From assembly GCF_029541745.1 (NCBI RefSeq), contig NZ_CP089746.1:1240001-1304000 (forward strand): a stretch of 64,000 nucleotides of DNA, in the 5' to 3' direction. A program made the translations under genes and the position numbers. Source of the stretch: Streptomyces sp. LX-29 (GTDB taxonomy: Bacteria > Actinomycetota > Actinomycetes > Streptomycetales > Streptomycetaceae). The notes under the pieces are model-generated. The model saw only the letters and a program-made list of their open reading frames with translations, was not told the DNA's origin and searched no databases. Of this stretch, positions 20,051-32,726 are shown one piece after another; the first letter of the stretch is position 1; each line of letters starts with the position of its first letter.

Positions 20051-20932
20051 ATGATTCTTCCTGGGATCCCCCTGCCCGACGCTCGTCAAAGCACCGAGAA
20101 GGGTCAGCCGCGTCCCGTGGAAGGAACTCCACGACCAACGGCCGCGGAGCGTGTACGCACCCTCGTGGAGTCCAAGGCTACGGGGTCTTTGTCGATTCCT
20201 GGAATCGAGGAGGTCGACGAGCTCGGCGGCAGCGAACCCGCCGCACGCGCCGTCACCCTGAACGGAGACATCCTACTGCTTGTTCCGGGCCGCTCTGCCG
20301 CGGCCCGGGCCGCAGCGCACGCCCAGGCCGACGACGTGGTGTGCGTGATGGAGATCACCGACGTCGCCCCTGTCTCCGTCCCGCACCGGATCCGCGGCCG
20401 CGCCTGGGTCGCGGGCTGGCTCACCACCGTCCGGGACGAGGAGCGAGCCGCGTGCGCGATGCTCCTCGCCGAGCAGCACCCGGTCGGCGAGGTCCTCGCC
20501 CTCGCGCCGGAGGACGCCCCCGCCCCGGGCCACCCGGACCCGGCCCGGCCCGCGTGGACGCTGCTGCGGCTCGAGGTGAGCGAGGCGTGCGTGGACGACC
20601 TGTGGGGTGCGGAGCACGCCGACCCCGAGGAACTGGCCGAGGCCGCGCCCGATCCGCTCGCGGCGCACGAGGCGGAGCTCCTCCAGCACCTGCACGCCGC
20701 CCACAGTGAGCAGGTGAGCTGTCTGACGGCCCTGCTCGGCCCCAGGGCGGCGCGCTCGGCACACGGGCGTCCGCCCGTACCCGTCGCGCTCGACCGCTTC
20801 GGCCTGCGCGTCCGCTTCACGGGAGCCGGCGGGCGCCCCTTCGACGCCCGCTTCGACTTCCCCGAGCCGGTGCGCGACGTCTGCGAGCTCCGCCGGGCCA
20901 TGCACATGCTGTTCGCCTCGGTCACGGAGTAG
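20051..20932 (+). CDS. DUF2470 (HugZ-like C-terminal) protein, probably iron regulated
   Basis: 293 aa, ATG five bases after GAGGAG. The N-terminal part (about 30-190) resembles the split-barrel pyridoxamine-oxidase-like half of HugZ haem-utilisation proteins (RAVTLNGDILLLVPGRSAA, VSVPHRIRGRAWVAGWL). The C-terminal part (about 205-290) fits DUF2470: LLQHLHAAHSEQVSCLTALL, then LDRFGLRVRFTG and VRDVCELRRAMHMLFASV. DUF2470 is found in haem-degrading or haem-binding proteins; an actual haem-oxygenase activity is inference. The iron box directly upstream supports a role in iron or haem handling. Confidence 0.8.
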   Translation: MILPGIPLPDARQSTEKGQPRPVEGTPRPTAAERVRTLVESKATGSLSIPGIEEVDELGGSEPAARAVTLNGDILLLVPGRSAAARAAAHAQADDVVCVMEITDVAPVSVPHRIRGRAWVAGWLTTVRDEERAACAMLLAEQHPVGEVLALAPEDAPAPGHPDPARPAWTLLRLEVSEACVDDLWGAEHADPEELAEAAPDPLAAHEAELLQHLHAAHSEQVSCLTALLGPRAARSAHGRPPVPVALDRFGLRVRFTGAGGRPFDARFDFPEPVRDVCELRRAMHMLFASVTE

Positions 20933-21233
20933 CCTGCGGCTCGCGCCCCTCTGAGAGCCCGCGGCTCCGTCTCCGGGGTGAAGGCTGATGTCTGAGGTGA
21001 AGGCTGGCCGTGCCGCCCCGCACAAGGCCGACGCCGGCTCGACACCGCCGGACTCGCCCGCGGCGCCCGGCGCCGAGTCCACGGTCCAGCCGAGCGCCGC
21101 ACCCGACCTCACGCCTCGCCGTCGCGGCGGAACAGAACACCCCGCCCCGGCATTCCACCCGGCGGCGTGGACCGGCGGTGGCGGGACGGGGCAGCCCCTC
21201 GCGGCGGACGTGAGCCGCGCACGGGGTTGCGGG
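20933..21233. other. Gap between convergent DUF2470 and rarA genes
   Basis: About 300 bp. Open frames run through on the plus strand but only continue into antisense of rarA; none has a recognisable protein. I see short GC-rich inverted repeats but no classical terminator with a T-tract, and no gene I can support. Confidence 0.5.
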
Positions 21234-22616
21234 TTACTCCGTGCCGCGCAGGCGCAGCCGCACCCGCTCCACGATGTCCGCGTAGCGAGCCTCCGCGCCG
21301 TAGCGGGTCGGCGCGTAGTAGCGCTTGCCGTGGATGGCGTCGGGCGCGTACTGCTGGGCCGCGATGCCGCCCGGGAGGTCATGGGGGTAGACATAGCCCT
21401 GGGCGTGGCCCAGCTTCTTGGCGCCCTGGTAGTGACCGTCGCGCAGATGGGGCGGCACCGGACCGGCGAGGCCCGCGCGGACGTCCTGGAGCGCCGCGCC
21501 GATGGCGGTGGTGGCGGAGTTGGACTTGGGGGCCAGCGCCAGCGCGATGGTGGCGTGGCTGAGGGTGAGCGCCGCCTCCGGGAAGCCGATCATCGCGACC
21601 GCCTGGGCGGCGGCCACCGCCGTGGGCAGGGCGGTGGGGTCGGCGAGCCCGATGTCCTCGCTGGCGGAGATCATCAGCCGCCGCGCGATGAACCGCGGGT
21701 CCTCCCCCGCCTCGATCATCCGGGCGAGGTAGTGCAGCGCCGCGTCCACGTCGGAGCCGCGGATGGACTTGATGAGGGCGCTGGCCACGTCGTAGTGCTG
21801 GTCGCCGTCGCGGTCGTACTTCACCGCGGCCCGGTCGACCGACTCCTCCAGCGTGGACAGCGTGATCTCGGACTCGCCCTTGGCTATCGCCGAGCCCGCG
21901 CCGGCCTCCAGGGCGGTCAGCGCCCGTCGGGCGTCGCCGCCGGCGATCCGCAGCAGGTGCGCCTCCGCGTCCTCGGGGAGGGTGACCGCTCCGCCGAGCC
22001 CGCGCTCCTCGGTGAGCGCGCGCCGCAGCAGCCCGCGCAGGTCCTCGTCGGTCAGCGGCTCCAGAGTGAGCAGCAGCGAGCGGGACAGCAGCGGGGAGAT
22101 GACCGAGAAGTACGGGTTCTCCGTGGTGGCCGCGATGAGCGTGACCCAGCGGTTCTCCACGGCTGGCAGCAGCGAGTCCTGCTGGGCCTTGCTGAAACGG
22201 TGGATCTCGTCCAGGAAGAGCACCGTCTCCCGGCCGTAGGCACCCGTGGAGCGGCGGGCACCGTCGATGACGGCCCGCACCTCCTTGACCCCGGCGGTGA
22301 TCGCGGAGAGCTCCACGAAGCGCTTCTGGGTGGCCTGGCTGACCACATAGGCCAGCGTGGTCTTGCCGATGCCGGGCGGCCCCCACAGGATCACCGAGGA
22401 CGGCCCGGCCGGGCCGCCGCTGCCCTCTCCCACCAGCCGGCGCAGTGGGGAGCCGGGGCGCAGCAGATGGCCCTGGCCCACCACCTCGTCGAGGGTGCGC
22501 GGGCGCATCCGGACCGCCAACGGACTACTGGCCGGGTCCTTCTCCTGGCGTTCCTCTGCGGCGGCGGTGAACAGGTCTGGCTCCACGTTCGGAAGCCTAT
22601 GCGACGACACTGACAA
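21234..22616 (-). CDS. rarA: RarA/MgsA replication-associated recombination ATPase
   Basis: 460 aa AAA+ protein. RarA acts at stalled replication forks, with SSB. Visible: [22 protein letters not shown] near residue 40, Walker [18 protein letters not shown], Walker [21 protein letters not shown], sensor 1 [13 protein letters not shown], and the C-terminal tetramerisation domain with [19 protein letters not shown]. The end [12 protein letters not shown] is also typical. The gene is leftward with the VKOR gene 66 bp upstream in the same direction. Confidence 0.95.
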   Translation of the reverse strand: MSVSSHRLPNVEPDLFTAAAEERQEKDPASSPLAVRMRPRTLDEVVGQGHLLRPGSPLRRLVGEGSGGPAGPSSVILWGPPGIGKTTLAYVVSQATQKRFVELSAITAGVKEVRAVIDGARRSTGAYGRETVLFLDEIHRFSKAQQDSLLPAVENRWVTLIAATTENPYFSVISPLLSRSLLLTLEPLTDEDLRGLLRRALTEERGLGGAVTLPEDAEAHLLRIAGGDARRALTALEAGAGSAIAKGESEITLSTLEESVDRAAVKYDRDGDQHYDVASALIKSIRGSDVDAALHYLARMIEAGEDPRFIARRLMISASEDIGLADPTALPTAVAAAQAVAMIGFPEAALTLSHATIALALAPKSNSATTAIGAALQDVRAGLAGPVPPHLRDGHYQGAKKLGHAQGYVYPHDLPGGIAAQQYAPDAIHGKRYYAPTRYGAEARYADIVERVRLRLRGTE

Positions 22617-22682
22617 CGCCGCCCGGATCAGGCCGGTGGCGGCTGATCGGGCGGCGCGGGGCGAGGCCGGGGCGGGACCGGG

Positions 22683-23369
22683 TCAGGCGGTGCCGCCGGT
22701 CCAGAAGTTCCACCAGCGGGTCAGGATGAGCATCCCGATGACGGCGATCCAGAGCACCGGCACCACCCAGTGGAACTCCATCAGGCCGCGCTTGAGCCCC
22801 TCGGGGGCCGGCAGGAAGCCGTGCTTGAGGTTGTGCCCGGTCACGTAGCAGAACATCACGATGGTGGCGACCCAGGCCAGGCAGCACCACAGGCAGAGCG
22901 AGCCGATGACGTACAGCGACTGGTACTGGAGCCAGGTGCAGAAGGCCACACCGAAGAGCGTGCCGGCGTTGAAGGTCAGCCAGTACCAGCGCGGGAAGCG
23001 CGCCCCGGCCAGCAGCGACATGCCGACGCAGATGACGATCCCGTACGCCACCAGGCCCATCATCGGGTTCGGGAAGCCGAAGGCCTGGGCCTGATCGCTC
23101 TCCATGATGTTGCCGCAGGAGACGATGGGGTTGAGGCTGCAGCCCGGGGTGTAGGTCTTGCCCTCGGCCTTGGCCTCGAGGATGTGGTTCTTGTCGATCG
23201 TGATGATCCACGCGGCGAGCAGGCCCAGCGCTCCGGTGATCACCAGGAGCAGCCCGAAGGCGCGGCTGCCGCCGACCGCGCTCCGCGCGTCGCCCTGTGT
23301 CTGCTCCGTGTCCACGTCCTCAACCACTGTCGTCGCCATATCCGCCGTTTCCGAGTCTCCCGAGGCCAC
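22683..23369 (-). CDS. Vitamin K epoxide reductase family membrane protein
   Basis: 228 aa from GTG 23369; ATG at 23339 (ten residues shorter) is equally possible. VKOR homologues reoxidise a DsbA-like partner and pass electrons to quinone, making disulfides outside the membrane. Five hydrophobic segments are visible. The loop cysteines are in [16 protein letters not shown] and the catalytic CxxC in [14 protein letters not shown]. Actinobacteria generally use VKOR instead of DsbB. A DsbA-family protein is encoded 36 kb away (59212), not adjacent. The acidic N-terminus ([14 protein letters not shown]) is cytoplasmic. Confidence 0.92.
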   Translation of the reverse strand: MASGDSETADMATTVVEDVDTEQTQGDARSAVGGSRAFGLLLVITGALGLLAAWIITIDKNHILEAKAEGKTYTPGCSLNPIVSCGNIMESDQAQAFGFPNPMMGLVAYGIVICVGMSLLAGARFPRWYWLTFNAGTLFGVAFCTWLQYQSLYVIGSLCLWCCLAWVATIVMFCYVTGHNLKHGFLPAPEGLKRGLMEFHWVVPVLWIAVIGMLILTRWWNFWTGGTA

Positions 23370-23626
23370 GCGGCCACATTGCCGCCTTTAGGGCACCGCT
23401 GCCGCGTCGGCGGCCACCGTCATTGTGCCGCACCCCCGTCCGTCGCGGTTTCCCCATGCGACAGCCTCGGCCATCCTGACGTGCCCGCCGTTGGACGGGC
23501 GTAAGGGCGTGAGGGCGTGCCGGCCCGGGCCGGAATCCGCGGGCGGGAATCGCTCGGTGGGATGAGGTCGGGGGTGCGCTGTTGACGCCGGTGCGGCGAC
23601 GACCGCGCCGGCGCCCCGCCGGAAGC

Positions 23627-23662
23627 CGGCGGCGTACGGCCGCGCGGAGCCGTACGCCGCCG
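23627..23662 (-). terminator. Probable terminator after hisS
   Basis: A 14-bp perfect stem (23627-23640 with 23649-23662, arm CGGCGGCGTACGGC) with an 8-base loop, beginning 9 bp after the hisS stop. It lacks a clear T-tract, as many Streptomyces terminators do. The rest of the 300-bp gap up to the VKOR start holds no convincing gene. Confidence 0.65.
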
Positions 23663-23671
23663 CTCCGGGCG

Positions 23672-24934
23672 TCAGCCGAGGCGCGAACGGACCGCGTCGA
23701 GCACCCCGTCGAGCGGGACCGCGGACTGCTCGCCGGACTCCATGTCCTTGAGCTGCGCGACGCCCTCGGCCAGGTCGCGCTCGCCGGCGACCAGGGCGAA
23801 GCGGGCGCCGGAGCGGTTGGCCGCCTTCATGGCACCCTTGAGCCCGCGGCCGCCGAAGGCGAAGTCGGTGGCGACGCCGGCCCGGCGCAGCTCGGTGACG
23901 ACGCCGAAGAGCACGCGACGCGCCTCCTCGCCCAGCGGCACCGCGAACACGCTGGTGGCGGCGGGCAGATCCAGCTCGACGCCCTCGGCCTTGAGCGCGA
24001 GGACGGTGCGGTCGACGCCGAGCGCCCAGCCGACCGACGGCAGCTCGGGGCCGCCGATCATCTCGGACAGGCCGTCGTACCGCCCGCCGCCGCCGACGGC
24101 GGACTGGGAGCCGAGGCCGTCGTGGACGAACTCGAAGGTGGTGCGGGTGTAGTAGTCCAGGCCGCGCACCAGCTTGGGGTCGTCCTGGAACTCCACGCCG
24201 GCCGCGCGCAGCAGCTCGCGCACCCGCTCGTGGTACTCCTTGCACGCCTCGCAGAGGTGATCGCGGAGCATCGGCGCGCCGACGAGCTGCTTCTGCACCG
24301 CCTCCCGCTTGTCGTCCAGCACGCGCAGCGGGTTGATCTCGACCCGGCGCCGGGTGTCCTCGTCCAGTTCCAGACCGCGCAGGAAGTCCTGGAGCGCGGA
24401 CCGGTAGGCCGGGCGGCACTCCTTGTCGCCCAGGGAGTTCAGCAGCAGCCGGAAGTTCCGCAGCCCCAGCGAGCGGTAGGCGTCGACGGCGAGGATGATC
24501 AGCTCGGCGTCGAGCGCCGGGTCCTCGGCGCCGATCGCCTCGGCGCCGACCTGGGAGAAGTGGCGGTAGCGGCCGGCCTGCGGGCGCTCGTAGCGGTAGT
24601 AGGAACCGGAGTACCAGAGCTTGACCGGCAGGTTGCCGGCCTTGTGCAGGTTGGCCTGGAGCGCGGCGCGCAGCACGGAGGCGGTGCCCTCGGGGCGCAG
24701 CGCCAGCTGGTCGCCGCCGCGCGTGGTGAGGGTGTACATCTCCTTGGTCACGATGTCGGTGGACTCGCCGACGCCGCGGGAGAAGAGCTCGACGTGCTCG
24801 AAGCCGGGGGTCTCGATGTAGCCGTATCCGGCACGCCTGAGCGGTGCGGAGATCGCCTCGCGCACGGCCAGGAAAGTCGCGGAGTCCGGCGGGATCAGGT
24901 CGTACGTGCCACGGGGGGCGGAGAAGGTGCTCAC
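23672..24934 (-). CDS. hisS: Histidyl-tRNA synthetase
   Basis: 420 aa from GTG 24934. Class II synthetase: [18 protein letters not shown] (motif 1 region), motif 2 [18 protein letters not shown], the histidine signatures [15 protein letters not shown] and GGGGRYDGL, motif 3 [14 protein letters not shown], and a C-terminal anticodon domain. It starts 11 bp after the metallo-hydrolase stop, in the same direction; no strong ribosome binding site is visible, so coupling to the upstream gene is plausible. Longer frames reading upstream are antisense-like and were discarded. Confidence 0.96.
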   Translation of the reverse strand: MSTFSAPRGTYDLIPPDSATFLAVREAISAPLRRAGYGYIETPGFEHVELFSRGVGESTDIVTKEMYTLTTRGGDQLALRPEGTASVLRAALQANLHKAGNLPVKLWYSGSYYRYERPQAGRYRHFSQVGAEAIGAEDPALDAELIILAVDAYRSLGLRNFRLLLNSLGDKECRPAYRSALQDFLRGLELDEDTRRRVEINPLRVLDDKREAVQKQLVGAPMLRDHLCEACKEYHERVRELLRAAGVEFQDDPKLVRGLDYYTRTTFEFVHDGLGSQSAVGGGGRYDGLSEMIGGPELPSVGWALGVDRTVLALKAEGVELDLPAATSVFAVPLGEEARRVLFGVVTELRRAGVATDFAFGGRGLKGAMKAANRSGARFALVAGERDLAEGVAQLKDMESGEQSAVPLDGVLDAVRSRLG

Positions 24935-24945
24935 GGGGTGAATCG

Positions 24946-25662
24946 TCACATTCCTCGTCGCGGGGCGGGCGCGGGTGCGCCGCCGCCGAGGCCGGCGGCC
25001 ACCTCCCGGAGGTACGGGTTGGTGGCACGCTCGCGGCCGATGGTGGTCTGGGGGCCGTGGCCGGACAGCACCACGGTCGAGTCCTCGAGCGGCAGGCACA
25101 CGCGCGCCAGGGATTCGAGCATCTCGCCGTGGTCACCGCCGGGCAGGTCGGTGCGTCCGATGGAGCCGGCGAAGAGCAGATCGCCCGAGAAGAAGACGGA
25201 CGGGATGTCCGCCTGCTCGGGCATCTGGAAGGTCACCGACCCCTTGGTATGGCCCGGCGCGTGCGCGACGGTCAGCTCCATGCCGGCCAGCTTCAGTCGG
25301 GTGCCGTCGGTCAGCTCGTGCACATCGTCCGGCTCCCCCACGGTGAGCTCGCCCATCAGCGGCATCCCGATGGAGCGGCCCAGGGCCTTCTCCGGGTCGC
25401 TCATCATGTAGCGGTCCGCGGGGTGGATGTAGGCCGGCACGTCGTGGGCGCCGCACACGGGCACCACGGACGCGACGTGGTCGATGTGGCCGTGGGTGAG
25501 GACGACGGCGACGGGCTTGAGCCGATGCTTGGCGATCGCCTCCTCGACTCCCTGGGCCGCCTGGTGGCCCGGGTCGATGATCACGCACTCCTCGCCGGCG
25601 GCGGGGGCGACCAGATAGCAGTTGGTCCCCCAGGCCCCGGCGGGGAACCCGGCAATGAGCAC
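24946..25662 (-). CDS. Metallo-beta-lactamase-fold hydrolase (glyoxalase II-like)
   Basis: 238 aa from GTG 25662, with AAGGA five bases upstream. Zinc-binding motif [12 protein letters not shown], further ligands in [12 protein letters not shown] (His), [20 protein letters not shown] (Asp) and [12 protein letters not shown] (His). This full set fits hydroxyacylglutathione-hydrolase-like enzymes; streptomycetes lack glutathione, so the thioester substrate may involve mycothiol or something else. Immediately upstream of hisS, as in many actinobacteria, and divergent from the cyclophilin gene. Confidence 0.9.
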   Translation of the reverse strand: MLIAGFPAGAWGTNCYLVAPAAGEECVIIDPGHQAAQGVEEAIAKHRLKPVAVVLTHGHIDHVASVVPVCGAHDVPAYIHPADRYMMSDPEKALGRSIGMPLMGELTVGEPDDVHELTDGTRLKLAGMELTVAHAPGHTKGSVTFQMPEQADIPSVFFSGDLLFAGSIGRTDLPGGDHGEMLESLARVCLPLEDSTVVLSGHGPQTTIGRERATNPYLREVAAGLGGGAPAPAPRRGM

Positions 25663-25838
25663 GTTCGTCCTTAACTGTCGTCCGGATCGATCACCCGGTC
25701 GCCCGGAACGATCGTCCGGAATGGTCCGGAAGAAAGTTGTACGGCAGTTCCAGAGCCTACCGGCGGCGGTCGCGCCGCGGCGAACCCGTATACGGTACGG
25801 CCAGGCGCCCACGACGCAGACGCGGAGGAGACAACCCG

Positions 25839-26630
25839 GTGGCCAGTCAGGAGCAGCGGCGGCGGCAGCTCGCCCGCGCGAAGTACGAGCGGCAGCAGCA
25901 GCGTCGTGAGGTGGCGCGGCGAAAGACCAAGCGCCGCAACACGGTGATCGCCTCCTCCCTCGCCGTGGTGCTCACGGCGGGCGTCGTGGTCGCCGCCGCG
26001 GGGGCGTTCTCCGGCGACGACGACAAGGAGTCGACGCCGAACGCCGTCGACACCCCCACCCCGCCGCCCACCCCCGACCCCAAGCCCGAGCCGTCGATGA
26101 CGATCGACAAGAAGGCGAAGTACGGGATGGCGCTGAAGACCAACCACGGCGACATCCGGATCGCCATGGACGCCGCCAAGACCCCGCGCACGGTGAACTC
26201 CTTCAAGTCCCTCGCGGACAAGCACTTCTTCGACGGCTCGCCGTGCCACCGGCTCGCCGTCGAGGGCATCTTCGTGCTCCAGTGCGGCGACCCGGACGGC
26301 ACCGGCCGGGGCGGGCCGGGCTACACCATCCCCGACGAGAACCTCAAGGACCCGCGTCTGAAGGGCGGCGTCTACCCGCGGGGCACGGTGGCCATGGCCA
26401 ACCGCTACAACGGCGTGGACGAGGCGACCCGGAACTCCGGTAGCAGCCAGTTCTTCCTCGTCTACAAGGACAGCAAACTCCCGCCCAACTACACCCCCTT
26501 CGGCACGCTGGACGCCGAGGGGCTGAAGGTCCTGGAGAAGATCGCCGCGGGGGGCGTCGAGGGCGGTGTCACGGACGGCGCCCCGAAGAAGGCCGTCACC
26601 ATCGAGAAGGCGACCGTTCAGAAGGACTGA
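25839..26630 (+). CDS. Membrane-anchored or exported cyclophilin-type peptidyl-prolyl isomerase
   Basis: 263 aa from GTG 25839 with GGAGGAG nine bases upstream. A basic cytoplasmic N-terminus (RRRQLARAKYERQQQRREVARRK) leads into one helix TVIASSLAVVLTAGVVVAAA, then a Thr/Pro linker (TPTPPPTPDPKPEPS) and a cyclophilin domain outside the membrane: SPCHRLAVEGIFVLQCGDPD holds the catalytic Arg, GGPGYTIPDE and NSGSSQFFLVYKDS the other family motifs. It should catalyse prolyl cis-trans change in secreted proteins. Divergent from the metallo-hydrolase gene; DUF349 gene follows after 224 bp. Confidence 0.92.
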   Translation: MASQEQRRRQLARAKYERQQQRREVARRKTKRRNTVIASSLAVVLTAGVVVAAAGAFSGDDDKESTPNAVDTPTPPPTPDPKPEPSMTIDKKAKYGMALKTNHGDIRIAMDAAKTPRTVNSFKSLADKHFFDGSPCHRLAVEGIFVLQCGDPDGTGRGGPGYTIPDENLKDPRLKGGVYPRGTVAMANRYNGVDEATRNSGSSQFFLVYKDSKLPPNYTPFGTLDAEGLKVLEKIAAGGVEGGVTDGAPKKAVTIEKATVQKD

Positions 26631-26854
26631 TTTGAGTCGCGCGGGATACGGACAGCCGGGGCGCCGGTCGCCTATGTTGGCGTTGTGCAGGGTGCCTGCT
26701 CCGACGGCTGCCGCCCTGCAGCACCGAACACGCCGACCACCGGGCGGCGCGACAGCAGCTCGTCGGACCGGTCAGGGCGCGGCCCGGCCGGAAGAAACTG
26801 TGGACGATGCCAGCGGGCGGAGCGCCCGCCTCGGCATCATGTGGAGGAGGCGCT

Positions 26855-28084
26855 GTGAGCAGCGACCCATGGGGCCGCGTCGATGAGACGGGGACCGTGT
26901 ACGTGCGTACGGCCGATGGCGAGCAGGTCGTCGGATCGTGGCAGGCGGGCTCTCCTGAGGAGGCCCTCGCCTACTTCGAGCGCAAGTACGAGGGCCTGGT
27001 CGTCGAGATCGGTCTCCTGGAGCGCCGGGTCAAGACCACCGACCTGTCGACCAAGGACGCCCTGACCGCCATCGAGCACCTGCGAGTGCAGGTGGACGAG
27101 CACCACGCGGTGGGTGATCTTCAGGCGCTGAGCGAGCGGCTCGACAAGCTCGTCAGCGAGGTGGAGGCGCGCCGCGAAGAGCGCAAGGCGGCGAAGGCCA
27201 GGCAGGCCGAGGACGCGCGCCAGGCCAAGGAGGCGCTGGTCGCCGAGGCCGAGGAGCTGGCCGCCAGCGACCAGTGGCGGGCCGCCGGCGAGCGGCTGCG
27301 GGCCCTGGTGGACACGTGGAAGGGCCTGCCGCGGCTGGACCGCAAGTCCGACGACGAGCTGTGGCACCGCTTCTCGCACGCCCGCTCGGCGTTCTCCAAG
27401 CGGCGCAAGGCCCACTTCGCGTCCCTGGACGCGCAGCGCGAGGAGGCCCGCAAGGCCAAGGAGAGGCTGGTCGCCGAGGCCGAGGCGCTCTCCGGCTCGA
27501 CGGACTGGGGCCCCACGGCCGCCCGCTACCGGGAGCTGATGACCGAGTGGAAGGCCGCCGGACGGGCCCAGCGGGAGGCCGAGGACGACCTCTGGAACCG
27601 CTTCCGCGGGGCCCAGGACGTCTTCTTCCAGGCCCGGGGCGAGGTCTTCGCGGAGCGTGACGCCGAGCAGCGGGAGAACCTGACCCGCAAGGAGGAGCTG
27701 GTCGTCGAGGCCGAGAAGCTGCTCCCCGTCTCGGACCTGAAGGCGGCCCGCGCGGCGTTCCGCTCGATCAACGAGCGGTGGGAGGCCATCGGCCATGTCC
27801 CGCGCGACGCCCGGCCCCGCATCGAGGGCCGGATGCACGCCGTCGAGCGCGCCATCCAGGACACCGAAGAGGCCGAGTGGCGGCGTACGAACCCCGAGGC
27901 GCGGGCCCGTGCCGCGGGGCTCACCGGTCAGCTCCAGGACGCCGTCGACAAGCTGCGCGCGCAGATCGACGCCGCCCGCGCGGCCGGCAACAACGCCAAG
28001 GCCGACAAGCTCGCCAAGGAGCTCGAGGGCCGCCAGGCGCTGCTGGACCAGGCTCTCAAGGGCCTGGAGGAGTTCGGCGGCTGA
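26855..28084 (+). CDS. DUF349 coiled-coil protein
   Basis: 409 aa from GTG 26855 with GGAGGAGG four bases upstream. After a short N-terminal beta-rich part (RVDETGTVYVRTADGEQVVG) it is almost wholly helical with three copies of the DUF349 pattern, each having a tryptophan-lysine core: LVDTWKGLPRLDRKSDDELW, LMTEWKAAGRAQREAEDDLW and SINERWEAIGHVPRDARPRI. The family is widespread in actinobacteria; function unknown to me. The upstream 224 bp contain a GC-rich imperfect hairpin around 26684-26726 but no gene. A strong terminator follows. Confidence 0.88.
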   Translation: MSSDPWGRVDETGTVYVRTADGEQVVGSWQAGSPEEALAYFERKYEGLVVEIGLLERRVKTTDLSTKDALTAIEHLRVQVDEHHAVGDLQALSERLDKLVSEVEARREERKAAKARQAEDARQAKEALVAEAEELAASDQWRAAGERLRALVDTWKGLPRLDRKSDDELWHRFSHARSAFSKRRKAHFASLDAQREEARKAKERLVAEAEALSGSTDWGPTAARYRELMTEWKAAGRAQREAEDDLWNRFRGAQDVFFQARGEVFAERDAEQRENLTRKEELVVEAEKLLPVSDLKAARAAFRSINERWEAIGHVPRDARPRIEGRMHAVERAIQDTEEAEWRRTNPEARARAAGLTGQLQDAVDKLRAQIDAARAAGNNAKADKLAKELEGRQALLDQALKGLEEFGG

Positions 28085-28110
28085 CGCCCTCCGACGCACG
28101 CTGACACGGC

Positions 28111-28146
28111 ACAGGGCCCCGGGTACGCAGGTACCCGGGGCCCTGT
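28111..28146 (+). terminator. Terminator after the DUF349 gene
   Basis: Perfect 16-bp inverted repeat (28111-28126 with 28131-28146, arm ACAGGGCCCCGGGTAC), 4-base loop, 26 bp after the stop codon. It lies between convergent DUF349 and relA genes and may serve both. The remaining 190 bp to the relA stop hold nothing I recognise. Confidence 0.85.
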
Positions 28147-28337
28147 CGTCGGCTGGTACGGGCGGCGCCCCTATCCCGCCGCAACGGCGAGAAACCACGG
28201 CGGCGCAGCCCGGCGGTGCCAAACCGCCAGCAGCCGCCCCGGGGCTTCTGCCGGGAGGCACCACGGCGCCCGCCCGAGGGCACAACTCCTGCCCCGGGGG
28301 CACGCCATGTACGAGACCAGCCGCGCCGCCCGCGGGG

Positions 28338-30851
<2,514 letters not shown>

Positions 30852-30954
30852 GAGCACTCCTCAAGCGGTGCCGGACCATATAGCGGTCGGGATGCCATGG
30901 TATCGATCCCGCCACTCCCGTCGCTCCGCGACCGCCGCTCTCCTGGCACGCCGA

Positions 30955-30989
30955 AGGGCGGGAATCCCCATGATCCGGATTCCCGCCCT
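30955..30989 (-). terminator. Hairpin between apt and relA (terminator or attenuator)
   Basis: A 13-bp perfect stem (30955-30967 with 30977-30989, arm AGGGCGGGAATCC) and a 9-base loop, 45 bp after the apt stop and about 105 bp before the relA start. It would end or limit the secDF-apt message, leaving relA partly on its own promoter; a T-tract is absent on the minus strand (TCGGC follows). Confidence 0.7.
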
Positions 30990-31034
30990 CTGGATTTGTC
31001 CGAGTTTTCCGCCCTCTGGGCGGTCGGCCCCGAC

Positions 31035-31589
31035 TCAGACCGTGATCAACGCCTCCAGCGGCGCGTTGTCGAGATCGGCCGCCAGGCGGCCACGGCCGTC
31101 GAGGAAGCCCAGCTCCATCAGCACGGCGACCCCGGCCACCTGGGCGCCGGCGCGCCGGATGAGCTGGAGCGAGGCCGCGGCGGTGCCGCCGGTGGCCAGT
31201 ACGTCGTCGATGACCAGGACCCGGTCGCCGGGCGCCAGCGCGTCGGCGTGGATCTCGATCTCGGCGGTGCCGTACTCCAGCTGGTACGCCTGGCCCAGGG
31301 TGGCGCCGGGCAGCTTGCCGGCCTTGCGCGCCGGGACGAAGCCGAGGCCGGCGCGGACCGCGACCGGCGCGGCCAGGATGAAGCCGCGGGCTTCGAGGCC
31401 GACGACCTTGTCCGCGCCGTGCTTGACGCAGAGCTCGGCGAGCGCGTCGGTGAGCGCGCCGAAGGCCGTGGCGTCGGCCAGCAGCGGGGTGATGTCCTTG
31501 AACATCACTCCCGGCTGGGGGTAGTCCGGGACGTCGACGATCCGACTGAGCAGCAGTTCCCGCAGCTCCTGGCTGCCCGCCGCGCTCAT
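31035..31589 (-). CDS. apt: Adenine phosphoribosyltransferase
   Basis: 184 aa from ATG 31589, which overlaps the secF stop (ATGA). Salvages adenine to AMP with PRPP. Motifs: DYPQPGVMFKDITPLLAD at the N-terminus, VGLEARGFILAAPVA, and the PRPP loop RVLVIDDVLATGGTAAAS near residue 130. Placement between secF and relA is conserved in streptomycetes. A longer frame upstream is only antisense-type sequence in secF. Confidence 0.96.
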   Translation of the reverse strand: MSAAGSQELRELLLSRIVDVPDYPQPGVMFKDITPLLADATAFGALTDALAELCVKHGADKVVGLEARGFILAAPVAVRAGLGFVPARKAGKLPGATLGQAYQLEYGTAEIEIHADALAPGDRVLVIDDVLATGGTAAASLQLIRRAGAQVAGVAVLMELGFLDGRGRLAADLDNAPLEALITV

Positions 31590-32725
31590 CGGCGCTTCCC
31601 CGAGGGACGGCCCCGCCCGCGGTTGCGGGCCGCGGGCTGGCGACGCTGGCCGACGACCCCGGCCGGGGTGGCGTCCTCCGCGTCGTCGTCCTGCTCCGGC
31701 TCGTCGTCGGCGTCGGTGTCGGCCGACTGATCCTGGCCCTCGGCCCCGGCCTTGCCGGCCGCGGCACGCTTGGCGCTGACCCGGCGGGCCAGCGCCCGCA
31801 GCTCCGGCTCGCGCTCCTTCAGATCGGCGACCAGCGGCGTCGCGATGAAGATCGACGAGTAGGCACCGGCTGCGAGGCCGACGAACAGGGCCAGCGAGAT
31901 GTCGTTCAGCATGCCGCCACCGAGGACACCGCCACCGATGAAGAGCAGGCCGGCGACCGGCAGCAGCGCCACGACCGTGGTGTTGATGGAGCGCACCAGG
32001 GTGGCGTTGAGGCTGCGGTTGGCGATCTCGCTGTAGGTGTAGCGGGTCTGCTTGGTGATGCCCTTCGCCCCCTCCTTCAGACCGTCGAAGACGACGACGG
32101 TGTCGTAGAGGGAATAGCCGAGAATCGTCAGCAGACCGATCACCGTGCCCGGGGTGACCTCGAAGCCGACCAGCGCGTAGACGCCGACGGTGATGGTGAG
32201 GTCGTGGACCAGCGCGATCAGGGCCGCCAGCGCCATGCGCCACTCGAAGGCGATGGCGAGATAGATCACCACCAGCACCATGAAGATCGCTAGACCCTGC
32301 CAGGCCTTGCTGGCGATCTGTTCACCCCAGCTGGGGCCGACGAGCTGCGAGTTGATCTTGGATGCCTCGACGCCCATCTTCTTGGCGAGCGCCTCCTGGA
32401 CCGGCTGGGCCTCCTTGGTGTCCAGCTCGCTGATCTGGATGCGCATGCGCCCGTCGCCGAGCTTCTGGACGACGGCGGTGTGGCCGCCGGAGGCCGACTC
32501 CGCGGTCTCCCGGGCCTGCTCGGTGGAGATGCTCGCCTTGGGCGTGGTGAAGACGGCGCCGCCCGAGAACTCGATGCCCATGTTCAGGCCGCGCACCGCC
32601 AGGCCGACGATGGCCGTGATGGTGATGAGGATGGAGATGCCGTACCAGAGCTTGCGCTTGGCGACGAAGTCGTAACCGACCTCGCCTCGGTACAGCTTGG
32701 CGCCGAGGGTGCCGAGTCGCGACAT
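31586..32725 (-). CDS. secF: Protein translocase subunit SecF
   Basis: 379 aa. With SecD uses the proton gradient to help pull proteins across the membrane after SecA. Six membrane segments; signatures VGLAVRGLNMGIEFSGGAVF near residue 40, LGYSLYDTVVVFDGLKEG (the D1-D4 family Asp), and RSINTTVVALLPVAGLLFIG. The C-terminal ~75 residues are a charged, basic/acidic cytoplasmic tail (QDQSADTDADDEPEQDDDAE, then RNRGRGRPSGKRR) longer than in E. coli. ATG follows the secD stop by one base; its own stop overlaps apt. Confidence 0.96.
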   Translation of the reverse strand: MSRLGTLGAKLYRGEVGYDFVAKRKLWYGISILITITAIVGLAVRGLNMGIEFSGGAVFTTPKASISTEQARETAESASGGHTAVVQKLGDGRMRIQISELDTKEAQPVQEALAKKMGVEASKINSQLVGPSWGEQIASKAWQGLAIFMVLVVIYLAIAFEWRMALAALIALVHDLTITVGVYALVGFEVTPGTVIGLLTILGYSLYDTVVVFDGLKEGAKGITKQTRYTYSEIANRSLNATLVRSINTTVVALLPVAGLLFIGGGVLGGGMLNDISLALFVGLAAGAYSSIFIATPLVADLKEREPELRALARRVSAKRAAAGKAGAEGQDQSADTDADDEPEQDDDAEDATPAGVVGQRRQPAARNRGRGRPSGKRR

Positions 32726-32726
32726 C

